Source: Zhengella mangrovi (GTDB taxonomy: Bacteria > Pseudomonadota > Alphaproteobacteria > Rhizobiales > Rhizobiaceae). From it: a stretch of 64,000 bases of DNA. Each line of letters begins with the position of its first letter. Within the stretch, counting starts at the first letter, position 1. The stretch lies in contig NZ_PDVP01000001.1 of the NCBI RefSeq assembly GCF_002727065.1, positions 723,812-787,811 of the forward strand, in the 5' to 3' direction. The notes beneath the pieces were generated by a model. The model did not search any database, was not told the DNA's origin, and worked only from the letters and a program-made list of their open reading frames with translations. Shown in pieces: positions 46,013 through 55,491 of the stretch. The translations under genes were made by a program, and so were the position numbers.

Positions 46013-47245
46013 ATGCGCCGCCTTTTCCTGAGTGTCCTGCTCCTGTGCCTCGCCGCGTCACCCGCTCTTGCCCAGTCGGCGAAGGTGGAGCGCCAGTTCC
46101 GCGACTGGCTGGCTGGCGATCTCTGGCCGGAGGCCGCGAAAAAGGGCATCAGCCGGTCCACGTTCGATGCCGCCTTCGATGGCGTGACGCTGAACTGGAA
46201 ACTGCCCGACCTGGTGCCGCCGGGATCGAAGGCGACGACGCCGAAGAAGCAGCACCAGGCGGAATTCGGCGCGCCGTCGCGTTATTTCAAGGCCGGCATC
46301 GTCCAGGGAGCGACGGCCGGCGGTCGCCGCCTGAAGAAGCAGCTCGCGTCCACGCTGGCGCGCATCGAGGGGGCCTATGGCGTGCCGGGCCGCATTCTCC
46401 TGGCCATCTGGGGCCGCGAAAGCGGCTATGGCCGCGCGAAGATCCCCTACAACGTTTTCGAGGTGCTCGGCACCAAGGCCTTCATGTCCACCCGCAAGGA
46501 CCTGTTCCGCACGGAACTGCTCGCCGCGCTGGAGATGGCCCAGAAGGGCATGGCCACGCCCGCGCGGATGAAGGGCTCCTGGGCCGGCGCCATGGGCCAG
46601 CCGCAGTTCATGCCGTCCTCCTACCTGAAGCACGCCGCCGACGGCGATGGCGACGGCCATGCCGACATCTGGGGATCGCAGGCCGACACGCTGGCCTCCA
46701 TCGCCAACTACCTGCGCCACTATGGCTGGCAGACCGGCCGCGACTGGGGCTTCGAGGTGGTGGTGCCGGACGAGGTTTCCTGTGCGCTGGAAGGCCCGGA
46801 CCGCGGCAAGCCGATTGCCCGATGGGCCGCCATGGGCATCCGCCGCGTCAACGGCAAGGCCTTCCCGGACCATGAGCTGAAGGGCGAAGGCTACCTGATG
46901 ATGCCCTCCGGCCGGCTTGGGCCGGCCTTCATCGTCACGCCGAATTTCTATGTGCTGAAGGAATACAACGAGAGCGATCTCTATGCGCTCTTCGTCGGCC
47001 ATGTCGGCGACCGGATCGAGTGGAATGTCGGCGACTTCACGCAGTCCTGGGGGAAGGTCGACCGTCTGTACCGGTCCGACATCGCCCGCATGCAGCGGGC
47101 GATGGAGAAGAAGGGCTACGATGTGGGCGGCGCCGACGGACTGCCGGGCTACAAGACCCGGCGTTCCATCGGCGACTGGCAGGCCAAGAACGGCCGCCGG
47201 CCCACCTGTTTCCCTGACGCCGGCCTCGTCAAGGCGATCCGCTGA
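46013..47245 (+). CDS. Lytic murein transglycosylase, MltB family, with C-terminal peptidoglycan-binding domain
   Basis: A 410-residue exported enzyme that cleaves glycan strands with 1,6-anhydro product. The signal peptide MRRLFLSVLLLCLAASPALAQ is cleaved near residue 21. The catalytic domain has the Glu in AIWGRESGYGR near 137-147 and GSWAGAMGQPQFMPSSY near 189-205, the classic MltB segment. HAADGDGDGHADIWGSQADTLASIANYLRHYGW follows in part near 208-240. The last 60 residues resemble a peptidoglycan-binding-1 domain (IARMQRAMEKKGYDVGGADG). It has no lipobox, so it is periplasmic and soluble. It is convergent with the oxidoreductase gene, 4 bases away. Confidence 0.93.
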   Translation: MRRLFLSVLLLCLAASPALAQSAKVERQFRDWLAGDLWPEAAKKGISRSTFDAAFDGVTLNWKLPDLVPPGSKATTPKKQHQAEFGAPSRYFKAGIVQGATAGGRRLKKQLASTLARIEGAYGVPGRILLAIWGRESGYGRAKIPYNVFEVLGTKAFMSTRKDLFRTELLAALEMAQKGMATPARMKGSWAGAMGQPQFMPSSYLKHAADGDGDGHADIWGSQADTLASIANYLRHYGWQTGRDWGFEVVVPDEVSCALEGPDRGKPIARWAAMGIRRVNGKAFPDHELKGEGYLMMPSGRLGPAFIVTPNFYVLKEYNESDLYALFVGHVGDRIEWNVGDFTQSWGKVDRLYRSDIARMQRAMEKKGYDVGGADGLPGYKTRRSIGDWQAKNGRRPTCFPDAGLVKAIR

Positions 47246-47249
47246 CGGC

Positions 47250-48284
47250 TCAGGCGGTCGGATCCTGCGAGACGCGAATGATCATCTTGCCCTTGTTGCG
47301 GCCCGTCAAAAGGCCCTGGAAGGCATCGACCGCGTTCTCCAGCCCGTCCACGATGTCTTCCGTGTAGCGGATCTTGCCCTCGCGCACCCAGGCCGCCATC
47401 TCGCGCTCGAAGGCATCGCGGTGTTCCGCTTCATGGTCGTAGTTGATGAAACCGCGCACGGTCAGCCGGTTGACCAGGATGGACCGCATGAACATCGGCA
47501 GGAAATCCGGCCCATCGGGCAGGCCGGCCAGGTTGTAGTAGGCGATGGTGCCGCACACCGGCATGCGGGCAAAGGGGTTGAACAGCGGGATCACGGCTTT
47601 CAGCACGTCCCCGGCGACGTTCTCGAAATAGACGTCCACGCCATCCGGGCACGCGGCCTTGAGTTGATCTGGAAAGTCGGCGTCCTTGTAGTTGACGCAG
47701 GCGTCGAAGCCGAACTCGTCCACCACCTGCCGGCATTTCTCGTCCGACCCGGCGATACCAACCGCCCGGCAGCCCTTGATCTTGGCGATCTGCCCCACGA
47801 GTTGGCCGACCGCGCCGTTCGCGGCCGAAACGACGACGGTCTCGCCCGCCTTCGGCTTGCCGTGCTCGATCAGTCCCGCATAGGCGGTGAAACCAGGCAT
47901 GCCGAGGCAGCCGAGCGCGGTCGAGATCGGCGCGGCGGCCGGGTCGATCTTGCGGCACGCACTGGCCGCCATCACGGCATGGTCCTGCCAGCCGGTCCGC
48001 GCCAGCACGATGTCGCCGGTTCCAAGCGAGGCGTCGCCGCTCTCGACGACAGAGCAGACCGCTTCCGCCGTGACCACGTCGCCGAGCTGGGTCGATGCGG
48101 CATAGGATTTCGCCGGGCTCATCCGTCCGCGCATGTAGGGATCGAGGGACAGGTAGATGATCTTGAGCAGCACTTCGCCGGTGCCGGGCGACGGGTAGTC
48201 GTGCGTTTCCAGCTTCAGTTCGTCATGCCCCGGCATACCCTTCGGATAGGCTGTCAGGATGATGCGTTGGCCCGTGGCGCCCAT
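47250..48284 (-). CDS. NADP-dependent medium-chain oxidoreductase (zinc-free, CurA/alkenal reductase type)
   Basis: A 344-residue MDR-superfamily reductase of enones or similar substrates. LSLDPYMRGRMS near residues 45-56 is characteristic of the leukotriene B4 12-dehydrogenase/CurA branch. The nucleotide fold has GETVVVSAANGAVGQLVGQIAKIKG in part near 146-170 with the AxxGxxG pattern. No structural or catalytic zinc Cys set is present. GYALGGG-like sequences are absent, excluding crotonases. The gene stands alone on the minus strand, with a 158-base gap to the divergent small gene. Confidence 0.9.
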   Translation of the reverse strand: MGATGQRIILTAYPKGMPGHDELKLETHDYPSPGTGEVLLKIIYLSLDPYMRGRMSPAKSYAASTQLGDVVTAEAVCSVVESGDASLGTGDIVLARTGWQDHAVMAASACRKIDPAAAPISTALGCLGMPGFTAYAGLIEHGKPKAGETVVVSAANGAVGQLVGQIAKIKGCRAVGIAGSDEKCRQVVDEFGFDACVNYKDADFPDQLKAACPDGVDVYFENVAGDVLKAVIPLFNPFARMPVCGTIAYYNLAGLPDGPDFLPMFMRSILVNRLTVRGFINYDHEAEHRDAFEREMAAWVREGKIRYTEDIVDGLENAVDAFQGLLTGRNKGKMIIRVSQDPTA

Positions 48285-48442
48285 GGTTCTCTCCTGTGAA
48301 ATGGTTGTCGCGCAGGACTATAGGCCGGCCACGCAAAGGGGCAAGGCAGGGCCGGGAGAAAGCCGATGGTAAACAGAACGTGAAGCGCTGAACCGTTGCG
48401 CCCTGCGGCCGTAGAGAGGTCGGGGCCAATGGGAGAAGACCG

Positions 48443-48616
48443 ATGCAGAAGACCAGCCGCCTGACCGACCTCGCCGCCATGATGATCAAGCAGGCCAGGA
48501 TGTTGAAGGAGACCGGCCTGGCAGCCGAGGCCCGCAGCCTCGCGCGCCGTGCCCTGGCTCTTCGCGCCTATGACCGGCTGTCCTTGCAGCCGGTCCGTGT
48601 CCGCGTCAGGCGCTAG
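48443..48616 (+). CDS. Small 57-residue basic protein of unknown function
   Basis: The frame opens MQKTSRLTDLAAMMIKQAR with GGGAG 7 bases upstream of the ATG. It contains helical, TPR-like wording LAAEARSLARRALALRAYDRL and ends VRVRVRR, with no Cys or membrane segment. Codon use (GC-rich third positions) matches the neighbours and the ribosome site is good, so I judge it real despite its size. Its TAG stop is the first base of a palindromic element. No known family is recognised by eye. Confidence 0.6.
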   Translation: MQKTSRLTDLAAMMIKQARMLKETGLAAEARSLARRALALRAYDRLSLQPVRVRVRR

Positions 48617-48662
48617 AGCAATTCCAGCGAAAGTGGCCTCCGGTTTCGCGTCCGGAATTGCG
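48616..48662. repeat. Short palindromic element, first tandem copy
   Basis: A 47-base unit identical to the copy at 48671. It folds as an outer stem GCAATTCC/GGAATTGC and an inner stem GCGAAA/TTTCGC, with a GTCC bulge. It begins on the stop codon of the 57-residue gene. Confidence 0.85.
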
Positions 48663-48670
48663 TTGAGGAA

Positions 48671-48717
48671 GAGCAATTCCAGCGAAAGTGGCCTCCGGTT
48701 TCGCGTCCGGAATTGCG
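48671..48717. repeat. Short palindromic element, second tandem copy
   Basis: Identical in all 47 bases to the copy at 48616-48662, separated from it by 8 bases (TTGAGGAA). It has the same double-stem structure. Together they occupy the gap before the convergent DksA-like gene. Confidence 0.85.
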
Positions 48718-48791
48718 GGGAGGCGGGGCGATGGAGCATTGCCGCGCGTCAACGTGGGGCGGAAATACTCCGGAAGAACGCCGACGCCCCC

Positions 48792-49106
48792 TCAGGCGCA
48801 GTTGCGGCAGAAGGGCGTCGCCGGGAGCAGTTCCAGCCGTTCGGGCGCGATCTCTTCGCCGCACTTGACGCAGTCGCCGTAGCTGCCGTCATCGATCCGC
48901 TTGAGCGCAGCGTCGATCCGCTTCAGTTCGGCCGCACCCTGGTTGCCAAGGCTTTCCAGCACTTCGTCACCTTCGCGCTCGGTGGCGCGCTCCTCGGTAT
49001 CGGCGCTCGCCGGTTCGTCCAGGTCGTGCTCGATCTCGTCCAGCCGTTCCTTGAGTTCGGCCTGGCGCGAAAGAAGTTTGTTCTTGAAATAGGCAACATC
49101 GACCAT
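48792..49106 (-). CDS. DksA/TraR-family zinc-finger protein
   Basis: A 104-residue protein with an N-terminal coiled-coil hairpin (YFKNKLLSRQAELKERLDEIEHDL, acidic DEPASADTEERATEREGDE at the tip, then LGNQGAAELKRIDAALKRIDDG). The C-terminal zinc finger has Cys pairs CVKC (near 79-82) and CRNC (100-103). It is shorter than DksA (151) and resembles the small TraR/YbiI-like branch, which binds RNA polymerase through the secondary channel or has unknown roles. It is a single gene on the minus strand. Confidence 0.87.
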   Translation of the reverse strand: MVDVAYFKNKLLSRQAELKERLDEIEHDLDEPASADTEERATEREGDEVLESLGNQGAAELKRIDAALKRIDDGSYGDCVKCGEEIAPERLELLPATPFCRNCA

Positions 49107-49216
49107 GGACTCGTTCTTCCCTTTGCTGGGCCGCCCGGTGACGGCGGCCTGTTATCCGGCACACTATGCCGGAATTTGTAAGCTTATGTTGATTTGGCTC
49201 AAGACAGGGCCGGGGG

Positions 49217-50473
49217 TCAATCCTCGTCGACCACCCGCAGGCGTAACCGGCCCTGCGGCGGCTCCGTGCTGGCCTGGCCCTCTGCAGACGGCATGGCAGG
49301 CGTCCTGCGGGCCTCCGCCGGTTCCGACGGCTGGCCGAATTCCAGCCCTTCGATGGTCTCGCCGCGTCGCGCCAGCTTCTGCGTCGACGTGACGATCTGC
49401 TCGATGTCCCGCGACGCCTGGCCGAAGTGGTTCTGCAGCTTCATCACCCGGTCGTTGAGCCGCCCGAGATCGGCCATCAGGTGCGCGACCTCGCCCTGGA
49501 TCAGGTGGGCCTGCTCGCGCATCCGCGCATCCTTCAGCACCGCCTGCACCACCTGCACCGAAAGCATCAGCAGCGACGGCGACACGATGACGACGCGGGC
49601 CCGGTGCGCCTTCTGCACCAGCGCCTCGAAATGCTCGTGGATGTCGGCGAAGATGGATTCCGACGGCACGAACAGGAAGGCGGTGTCCTGCGTCTCGCCA
49701 GGCAGGAGGTATTTCTCCGCGATGGCCGTGACATGCACCTCCATATCGCGTCGGAAGCGCTGCCGCGCCTGCCGTTCGGCATCCGGCGTTTCCGCGTCTC
49801 GGACCGCGTTCCAGCCCTCCAGCGGAAACTTCGCGTCGATGGCCAGCGGCGGTGCGCCGTTGGGCATCAGGATCAGGCAGTCCGGCCGCGAGCCGTTCGG
49901 CAGCGTCGCCTGGAACTCGTAGGCCCCGGCCGGGAGCGCATCGGCGATGATCGCTTCCATCCGGCCCTGGCCGAAGGCGCCGCGGGTCTGCTTGTTCGAC
50001 AGGATGGCCTGCAACTCGACCACCTGGCCGGCCAGCGACTGGATGTTGGTCTGTGCCGTGTCGATGACCGCCAGCCGCTCCTGCAGCTTCGCCAGGTTCT
50101 CGTGCGTCGCCCGGGTCTGCTCGCTCATGGTCTGCCCGATCCGGCTGGTCATGCCGTCCAGCCGTTCGCGGATCGACTGGTTGAGCTCGGCCTGGCGCGA
50201 GCCGAACACGTCGGCCAGCGTCGCCATGCGCCCCTGCATCTCGCCCTGGGCCTTCATCAGGTCCGCCAGCAGGCGCTGCTGGTCGGCCTCGCGCCGGTCC
50301 CGCTCGGCCTCGGCCGCCGCGCGCACGCCAGCCTGCCGCGCGCTCCGCCGCCAGGCCGCGAAAACGGCCGCTACGACCAGTACGAGCGCGGCCAGCGCTA
50401 TGTGACCGAGCGTGATCACCGTCTGGCCTGCCTGGCCGACCGGTTCCGCCAGGAGGGCTTTGATCGATTCCAT
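49217..50473 (-). CDS. rmuC: DNA recombination protein RmuC homologue
   Basis: A 418-residue membrane-anchored protein linked to limiting recombination at inverted repeats. An N-terminal helix ([22 protein letters not shown], residues about 19-40) is followed by a long coiled coil (to about 165). The RmuC nuclease-like core has [15 protein letters not shown] near 176-190, [23 protein letters not shown] near 210-232 and [13 protein letters not shown] near 270. The tail is Pro/Glu-rich. The ATG at 50473 gives the normal start; a GTG at 50533 adds 20 unlike residues. Divergent from def. Confidence 0.93.
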   Translation of the reverse strand: MESIKALLAEPVGQAGQTVITLGHIALAALVLVVAAVFAAWRRSARQAGVRAAAEAERDRREADQQRLLADLMKAQGEMQGRMATLADVFGSRQAELNQSIRERLDGMTSRIGQTMSEQTRATHENLAKLQERLAVIDTAQTNIQSLAGQVVELQAILSNKQTRGAFGQGRMEAIIADALPAGAYEFQATLPNGSRPDCLILMPNGAPPLAIDAKFPLEGWNAVRDAETPDAERQARQRFRRDMEVHVTAIAEKYLLPGETQDTAFLFVPSESIFADIHEHFEALVQKAHRARVVIVSPSLLMLSVQVVQAVLKDARMREQAHLIQGEVAHLMADLGRLNDRVMKLQNHFGQASRDIEQIVTSTQKLARRGETIEGLEFGQPSEPAEARRTPAMPSAEGQASTEPPQGRLRLRVVDED

Positions 50474-50576
50474 GCCTCCGACGCTAGCAGTTTTGCGCGC
50501 TCGAAGCGAGATCAAAACGCGAACAAAGGCCACGTGCCGCGTTGACGCTGCCCCCGCAAACGCTTATGTGCAGGTC

Positions 50577-51110
50577 ATGTCGATCAAACCCCTGGTTCTG
50601 CTGCCCGATCCTGTCCTGCGCGAGGTTTCCAAACCGGTCGAGCGCGTCGATGACGCCTTGCGCGCCTTCGCGCGCGACATGCTGGACACCATGTACGATG
50701 CGCCCGGCATCGGGCTTGCGGCGATCCAGGTGGGCGAACCGCTGCGCATGCTGACGATCGATCTCGCCAAGGAGGACGAGGAGCCGCGGCCCCATGTCTT
50801 CGTCAATCCCGAGATCGTCGCCACCAGCGACGACAGCTCCGTCTACGAGGAAGGCTGCCTCTCGATCCCGGATTACTATGCCGAGGTCGAGCGTCCGGCA
50901 CACGTGACGGTCAATTACCTGGACCTGGAAGGCAAGCAGCGGACAATCGAGGCCGACGGCCTGATGGCCACCTGCCTGCAGCACGAGATCGACCATCTGA
51001 ACGGCGTGCTCTTCATCGACCACATCTCGCGCCTGAAGCGCGAGATGGTCATCAAGAAGTTCAGGAAGCTGGCGAAGGAACGCGGCGGCACCCGCACCAT
51101 GGTCGGCTGA
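50577..51110 (+). CDS. def: Peptide deformylase
   Basis: Removes the formyl group from nascent N-terminal methionine. The 177-residue protein has all three signatures: GIGLAAIQV near residues 45-53, EEGCLSIP near 93-100 (metal Cys) and QHEIDHLNG near 139-147 (two metal His and the catalytic Glu). The ATG at 50577 gives the family-typical [12 protein letters not shown]; longer frames upstream overlap the divergent rmuC. It is followed by fmt after 37 bases, the functional partner that adds the formyl group. Confidence 0.96.
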   Translation: MSIKPLVLLPDPVLREVSKPVERVDDALRAFARDMLDTMYDAPGIGLAAIQVGEPLRMLTIDLAKEDEEPRPHVFVNPEIVATSDDSSVYEEGCLSIPDYYAEVERPAHVTVNYLDLEGKQRTIEADGLMATCLQHEIDHLNGVLFIDHISRLKREMVIKKFRKLAKERGGTRTMVG

Positions 51111-51147
51111 CGCCCGTACCGCCTTCAAACCGCCGGGAGACGCCGCC

Positions 51148-52077
51148 TTGCGCATCATCTTCATGGGAACGCCGGATTTTTCCGTGCCCACGCTTCAGGC
51201 GCTGCACCGGGCCGGTCACGACATCGTCGCGGTCTATTCGCAGCCGCCGCGCAAGGCCGGCCGCCGGGGCCTGGAACTGACCCCCTCGCCGGTACACCGG
51301 GCCGCCGCGGCGCTGGGGCTGGAGGTCCGCACCCCCGTTTCCCTGAAACAGGACGCCGAGCAGGCAGCCTTCCGGGCGCTGGCGGCTGACGTGGCTGTTG
51401 TCGTCGCCTATGGCCTGCTTCTGCCGAAGGCGGTTCTGGAGGGAACGCGTCTCGGCTGTTTCAACGGTCATGCCTCCGCCCTGCCGCGCTGGCGCGGTGC
51501 CGCGCCCATCCAGCGCGCCATCATGGCCGGCGACAGCGAAACCGCGATGATGATCATGAAGATGGACGAGGGGCTGGATACCGGCCCGGTCGCCATGAGC
51601 GAGCCGGTCGCCATCGGCCCGGACATGACCGCCGGAGACCTGCACGATGTCCTGATGGAGACCGGCGCGTCGCTGATGGTGAAAGCCATGGCCGCGCTGG
51701 ACGCCGGAACGCTGACGCTGGCGCCGCAGCCCGAAGACGGCGTGACCTACGCGCGCAAGATCGACAAGGGCGAGACCCGGATCGACTGGTCGCAGGCCGC
51801 GGCCGACGTGCACAACCGAATCCGCGGCCTGTCGCCCTTTCCCGGCGCGTGGTGCGAGATGGACCTTGGCGGAAAGCGGGAACGCGTCAAGCTGCTCGGA
51901 TCGACACTGTCCGCGGGCGGGAGCGCGCCGGGCACGGTGCTGGACGACGCGCTCACCGTGGCGTGCGGCACCGGGGCGGTGCGCCTGACCCGGTTGCAGA
52001 AGGCCGGCGGCAAGGCGCTGGAGGCCGACGGTTTCCTGCGCGGAAACCCGGTCGAAGCCGGAACGCGGCTGGACTGA
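51148..52077 (+). CDS. fmt: Methionyl-tRNA formyltransferase
   Basis: Formylates initiator Met-tRNA using 10-formyltetrahydrofolate. The 309-residue protein starts at a TTG codon (51148) with GGGAG 8 bases upstream. Translation [18 protein letters not shown] matches the family start and no ATG would keep GTPDF. The catalytic region is [20 protein letters not shown] near 108-127 (Asn, His and the downstream Asp in MDEGLDTGP near 146). The C-terminal tRNA-binding domain begins near 210. It sits between def and truA on one transcript; truA starts 4 bases after the stop. Confidence 0.96.
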   Translation: MRIIFMGTPDFSVPTLQALHRAGHDIVAVYSQPPRKAGRRGLELTPSPVHRAAAALGLEVRTPVSLKQDAEQAAFRALAADVAVVVAYGLLLPKAVLEGTRLGCFNGHASALPRWRGAAPIQRAIMAGDSETAMMIMKMDEGLDTGPVAMSEPVAIGPDMTAGDLHDVLMETGASLMVKAMAALDAGTLTLAPQPEDGVTYARKIDKGETRIDWSQAAADVHNRIRGLSPFPGAWCEMDLGGKRERVKLLGSTLSAGGSAPGTVLDDALTVACGTGAVRLTRLQKAGGKALEADGFLRGNPVEAGTRLD

Positions 52078-52081
52078 CGCC

Positions 52082-52831
52082 ATGCCGCGCTACCGCATGA
52101 TCGTGGAATATGACGGCACGCCCTACAGGGGCTGGCAGCGCCAGACGAATGGCCACAGCGTGCAGGCCGCCATCGAGGCGGCGATTGCCCGCTTTGCCCG
52201 CGAGGAGGTGAGGCTGCAGGTTGCCGGGCGCACCGATGCCGGCGTCCATGCCACCGGGCAGGTCTGCCACGCGGACCTGGAGCGGGAATGGCAGCCGTTC
52301 AAGTTCCACGAGGCGGTCAATGCCATGCTGCGCGAGGCCGGCGAAGCGGTGTCCATCCTGTCGGTGGAGGAGGCCGTGGACGGTTTCCACGCCCGCTTTT
52401 CAGCCATTCGCCGGCATTACCTCTATCGCATCGTCAATCGCCGCCCGCCGCTTGCCCTGGAGCGCGATCGCGCCTGGTGGGTGAAGAAGGGCACCATCGA
52501 CGAGGCGGCCATGGCCGATGCCGCCGGGGTGCTGATCGGCACCCATGACTTCACCACCTTTCGCGCCGCCCATTGCCAGGCAAAGAGCCCGGTCAAGACG
52601 ATGGAACGCATCGCAATTGTCCGGAATGGCGATGCCATCGAGGTCCGGTGCTCCGCCCGCTCCTTCCTGCACAACCAGGTGCGGTCCATGGTCGGTTCGC
52701 TGAAGCTCGTCGGCGAGGGGCGATGGACGAAGGAGGATCTGCGCCGCGCGCTGGAAGCCCGCGACCACCAGGCCTGCGGGGCGCTGGCACCGCCGCACGG
52801 GCTGTATCTGACCGACGTCGACTACGGCTGA
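52082..52831 (+). CDS. truA: tRNA pseudouridine(38-40) synthase
   Basis: Isomerises uridines 38-40 in the anticodon arm. The 249-residue protein has the opening [18 protein letters not shown] and the catalytic Asp in [15 protein letters not shown] near residues 47-61. [19 protein letters not shown] is near 157-175 and [18 protein letters not shown] near 195-212. Length is normal. It closes the def-fmt-truA operon. Its 3' end overlaps the end of the convergent membrane-protein gene by 10 bases. Confidence 0.96.
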   Translation: MPRYRMIVEYDGTPYRGWQRQTNGHSVQAAIEAAIARFAREEVRLQVAGRTDAGVHATGQVCHADLEREWQPFKFHEAVNAMLREAGEAVSILSVEEAVDGFHARFSAIRRHYLYRIVNRRPPLALERDRAWWVKKGTIDEAAMADAAGVLIGTHDFTTFRAAHCQAKSPVKTMERIAIVRNGDAIEVRCSARSFLHNQVRSMVGSLKLVGEGRWTKEDLRRALEARDHQACGALAPPHGLYLTDVDYG

Positions 52832-53412
52832 CCCGGCAGTCCGAGCAGGGCATGCAGCGCGACCAGTGCGAGGATCGAGGCGACCGTCATGCCGATAAAG
52901 ATCGCCGTGGAATACATCGGGTCGCGGCCGATCGCCCCGTGGGTGATGCGCCAGCCCAGCACCAGCGACAGCACGAAGACGATCAGCGACAACAGGCCCG
53001 ACGGGTCCTGTTCGGCAGGCGAGGCCAGACGCACCAGCGCCGGCGGAACCGCCAGCCAGACGAGAATGGCACTGCCCCAGTTCGTCGCGATGACATAGGG
53101 GGCGAACCGTTGCCGCATGCCGATCAGCGAACTCACCATCGCCAGTCCGGCGAGCGGCAGGATCCAGGAGACGAGATCGGCGAACCCGAGCCGCAGGACC
53201 ACCGAGGAATAGGAATCGTCCGCGGCCGCGAAATCGGGGGCCGCCGCCACCCAGGAGAGCAGCATAGGCGGCATCGCGATGAGGATCGACCAGAAGGAAA
53301 GCCAGAACCCGTCCGCGGAAATGTCCATGCGTGCCAGGGCATCGCCCTTGGCCGTCGCCATGATCCGCCATGCGGCGGAGACATGCGATTGCACGTAGTC
53401 CGCGTCGATCAT
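52822..53412 (-). CDS. Uncharacterised membrane protein downstream of dapE
   Basis: A 196-residue protein with a soluble first 30 residues and about five hydrophobic helices. These include [20 protein letters not shown] near 35-54, [46 protein letters not shown] and [20 protein letters not shown]. No catalytic motif is seen. The ATG at 53412 starts 5 bases after the dapE stop, so it is cotranscribed with dapE. A Yip1-like fold is possible from the helix pattern but not shown. The family seems to travel with truA and dapE in rhizobia, from memory. Confidence 0.75.
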   Translation of the reverse strand: MIDADYVQSHVSAAWRIMATAKGDALARMDISADGFWLSFWSILIAMPPMLLSWVAAAPDFAAADDSYSSVVLRLGFADLVSWILPLAGLAMVSSLIGMRQRFAPYVIATNWGSAILVWLAVPPALVRLASPAEQDPSGLLSLIVFVLSLVLGWRITHGAIGRDPMYSTAIFIGMTVASILALVALHALLGLPGQP

Positions 53413-53416
53413 TCCA

Positions 53417-54622
53417 TCAGGCTCCGGCCCGCTTGGCGGCAAACCAGTAGGCGATGAAATGCTGGTAAATCTGGGTCAGGCTTTCCAGGTCGCTCACCGC
53501 CACCCGTTCGTCCACCATGTGCATGGTCTGGCCCACCAGCCCGAACTCGACCACCGGGCAATAGTCCTTGATGAAGCGGGCATCGGACGTGCCGCCCGAG
53601 GTCGACAGCGCAGGCTCGCGCCCGGTGATCGCTTCCACCGCGCCGGAGATCGTGGCGATCAGGTCGTCGTCGCGCGTCAGGAAGACATGGCTCGGCCGGT
53701 CCGCCCAGATCAGGTCGAAGGACACCGGCTCGCGTCCGCCAGGCCGCAGCCGCGTTTCCTGTGCCGCCTGGTCGAGCCGGTTGTGGATTTCCTCCATCAC
53801 CGTCTCGGCGGTCCAGTGGTCGTTGAAGCGGATGTTGAAGCGCGCCTCGGCCTTCGCCGGGATGACGTTCGTTGCCGTGTTGCCGACGTCGATGGAAGTC
53901 ACCTCGAGGTTGGACGGCTGGAAATCGGCGGAACCTTCGTCGAAGGGCGGCGTCATCAGCGCTTCGGCCAGCATGATGACCGAGCGCACGGGGTTGTCGG
54001 CCAGGTGGGGATAGGCCGCGTGGCCCTGGATGCCGTGCACGACGATCCGGCCCGACACCGAGCCGCGCCGCCCGATCTTGACCATGTCGCCGAGCTGGCC
54101 CGGGTTGGTCGGTTCGCCGACCAGGCACCCGTCCCAGCTTTCTCCCTTCTTCGCCGCCCAGTCGAGCAGCTTGACCGTGCCGTTGACGGCCGGGCCTTCC
54201 TCGTCCCCGGTGATGAGGAAGGAAACCGAGCCTTCCGGCAGGCCGTGCTCTTCGACATGGCGGGCGAAGGCGGCGGCGAAACAGGCGATGCCGCCCTTCA
54301 TGTCCACCGCGCCGCGCCCGTACATCATGCCGTCGCGGATCTCCGCGGCAAAGGGCCCGGCGCTCCAGGCCGCCTCGTCGCCCACCGGCACGACGTCCGT
54401 GTGGCCGGCGAACATCAGGTGCGGGCCGGACGTGCCGTAGCGGGCGTAGAGGTTCTCGATGTCGGGGGTCCCGTCTTCCGAAAAGACCGGGCGCTCCACC
54501 GAAAAGCCCTGCGGTTTCAGCAGGTTTTCCAGCACGGAGAGCGCGCCGCCCTCGGCGGGCGTCACGGAGGGGCAACGGATGAGGTCCGCCAGGATGGCGG
54601 CAGGGTCGGTTGTGCGAGTCAT
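53417..54622 (-). CDS. dapE: Succinyl-diaminopimelate desuccinylase
   Basis: Hydrolyses N-succinyl-L,L-diaminopimelate to give LL-diaminopimelate for lysine and peptidoglycan. The 401-residue M20-family protein has metal-site motifs [12 protein letters not shown] near residues 71-82, [14 protein letters not shown] near 102-115 and [12 protein letters not shown] near 137-148. [22 protein letters not shown] lies near 335-356, and the last ligand is GQTMHMVDE near 360. The ATG at 54622 leaves 10 bases to the upstream gene; an in-frame ATG at 54658 would overlap it. dapD lies one gene upstream. Confidence 0.96.
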   Translation of the reverse strand: MTRTTDPAAILADLIRCPSVTPAEGGALSVLENLLKPQGFSVERPVFSEDGTPDIENLYARYGTSGPHLMFAGHTDVVPVGDEAAWSAGPFAAEIRDGMMYGRGAVDMKGGIACFAAAFARHVEEHGLPEGSVSFLITGDEEGPAVNGTVKLLDWAAKKGESWDGCLVGEPTNPGQLGDMVKIGRRGSVSGRIVVHGIQGHAAYPHLADNPVRSVIMLAEALMTPPFDEGSADFQPSNLEVTSIDVGNTATNVIPAKAEARFNIRFNDHWTAETVMEEIHNRLDQAAQETRLRPGGREPVSFDLIWADRPSHVFLTRDDDLIATISGAVEAITGREPALSTSGGTSDARFIKDYCPVVEFGLVGQTMHMVDERVAVSDLESLTQIYQHFIAYWFAAKRAGA

Positions 54623-54632
54623 GAATGCCTGA

Positions 54633-55400
54633 TTAGCCCAAGCGCGCTGGGCTGTCATCAGCCGCTTGCGATCCCGGCGACTTGGAAATGTCCGGAGCCG
54701 GGCGTCCGCCCTGTTCGCCGGTCAGCATGATCTTCTGCCAGATCTTCCGCGACAGGTTGGTCCCCAGGCCCTCGACGTCGTTGACGGCATTGACGACGTC
54801 CATGTCCGGCAGCGTCTGGGCATAGAGCGCGGCGAACTTGCCGGTCAGCGACAGCAGTTCGGAGCAGTAGTCCAGGTAGCGCTTCAGTTCGATCGCCGAC
54901 ATGGTGCGCGGCGGCGAACTGTCGGTCCGGGTGAAGTCGTGCGACAGCGCCGCCGGATCCTTCGTCAGCTGGTGCATGTCGATGATGTGGATCAGCGACC
55001 GCAGCTTGTGCAGCCCTTCCAGCACGGCCTTGCGCTTCTGGCGCCGCTCGAGCCCCATCAGGGCGATGACGCCCGCGCCGGTCAGGACGGCGGTGTTGAA
55101 CAGCGCGTCGATGCCCTGGAGAATGTCGAACGTCCCGGTCTCGATGCGGTCGAAACGCAGGAAGCGGGCGGCGAAGAACAGGACGATGACGCCGGTCGCG
55201 ATGCCGAGCCATGTGAGCGTGCGCCAGAACCAGTCGTTTTTCTCGATGGTGGCCGCGTCCGCGCTGATATCGCGTCCGGTTTCCACCAGTTCGCCGGCCA
55301 CGTTGCACAGGCCCGAATCCGGAAATCGCTCGCCGATGCGGCGTTCAAGCCGCTCGGCGGTGGCGATGATCTTGTCGGCGTCGAGCTTCGAATAGGGCAT
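54633..55400 (-). CDS. Uncharacterised two-helix membrane protein between dapD and dapE
   Basis: A 255-residue protein of unknown family. The first 55 residues are soluble. Two hydrophobic helices follow ([20 protein letters not shown] near 62-82; [18 protein letters not shown] near 100-118). A cytoplasmic C-terminal half is helical, with conserved-looking [19 protein letters not shown] and [20 protein letters not shown]. The end is Ser/Pro-rich. Sharing a strand with dapD (92-base gap) and dapE (10-base gap) suggests joint transcription in lysine/cell-wall synthesis. No motif proves a role. Confidence 0.7.
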   Translation of the reverse strand: MPYSKLDADKIIATAERLERRIGERFPDSGLCNVAGELVETGRDISADAATIEKNDWFWRTLTWLGIATGVIVLFFAARFLRFDRIETGTFDILQGIDALFNTAVLTGAGVIALMGLERRQKRKAVLEGLHKLRSLIHIIDMHQLTKDPAALSHDFTRTDSSPPRTMSAIELKRYLDYCSELLSLTGKFAALYAQTLPDMDVVNAVNDVEGLGTNLSRKIWQKIMLTGEQGGRPAPDISKSPGSQAADDSPARLG

Positions 55401-55418
55401 GCGCCCGTGATATCAGCA

Positions 55419-55436
55419 AAGGCTTGAAAAAGCCTT
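55419..55436. other. Small AT-rich hairpin between dapD and the membrane-protein gene
   Basis: AAGGCTT/AAGCCTT (55419-55425, 55430-55436) around a GAAA tetraloop. It lacks a T-run on either side, so it is more likely an mRNA processing or stability element than a terminator. Confidence 0.35.
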
Positions 55437-55491
55437 GCGGGTACCGGCCGCGCCCCGCCGTGTGCCGGCGGAGCGGGCAGGTCTCCTGCGA

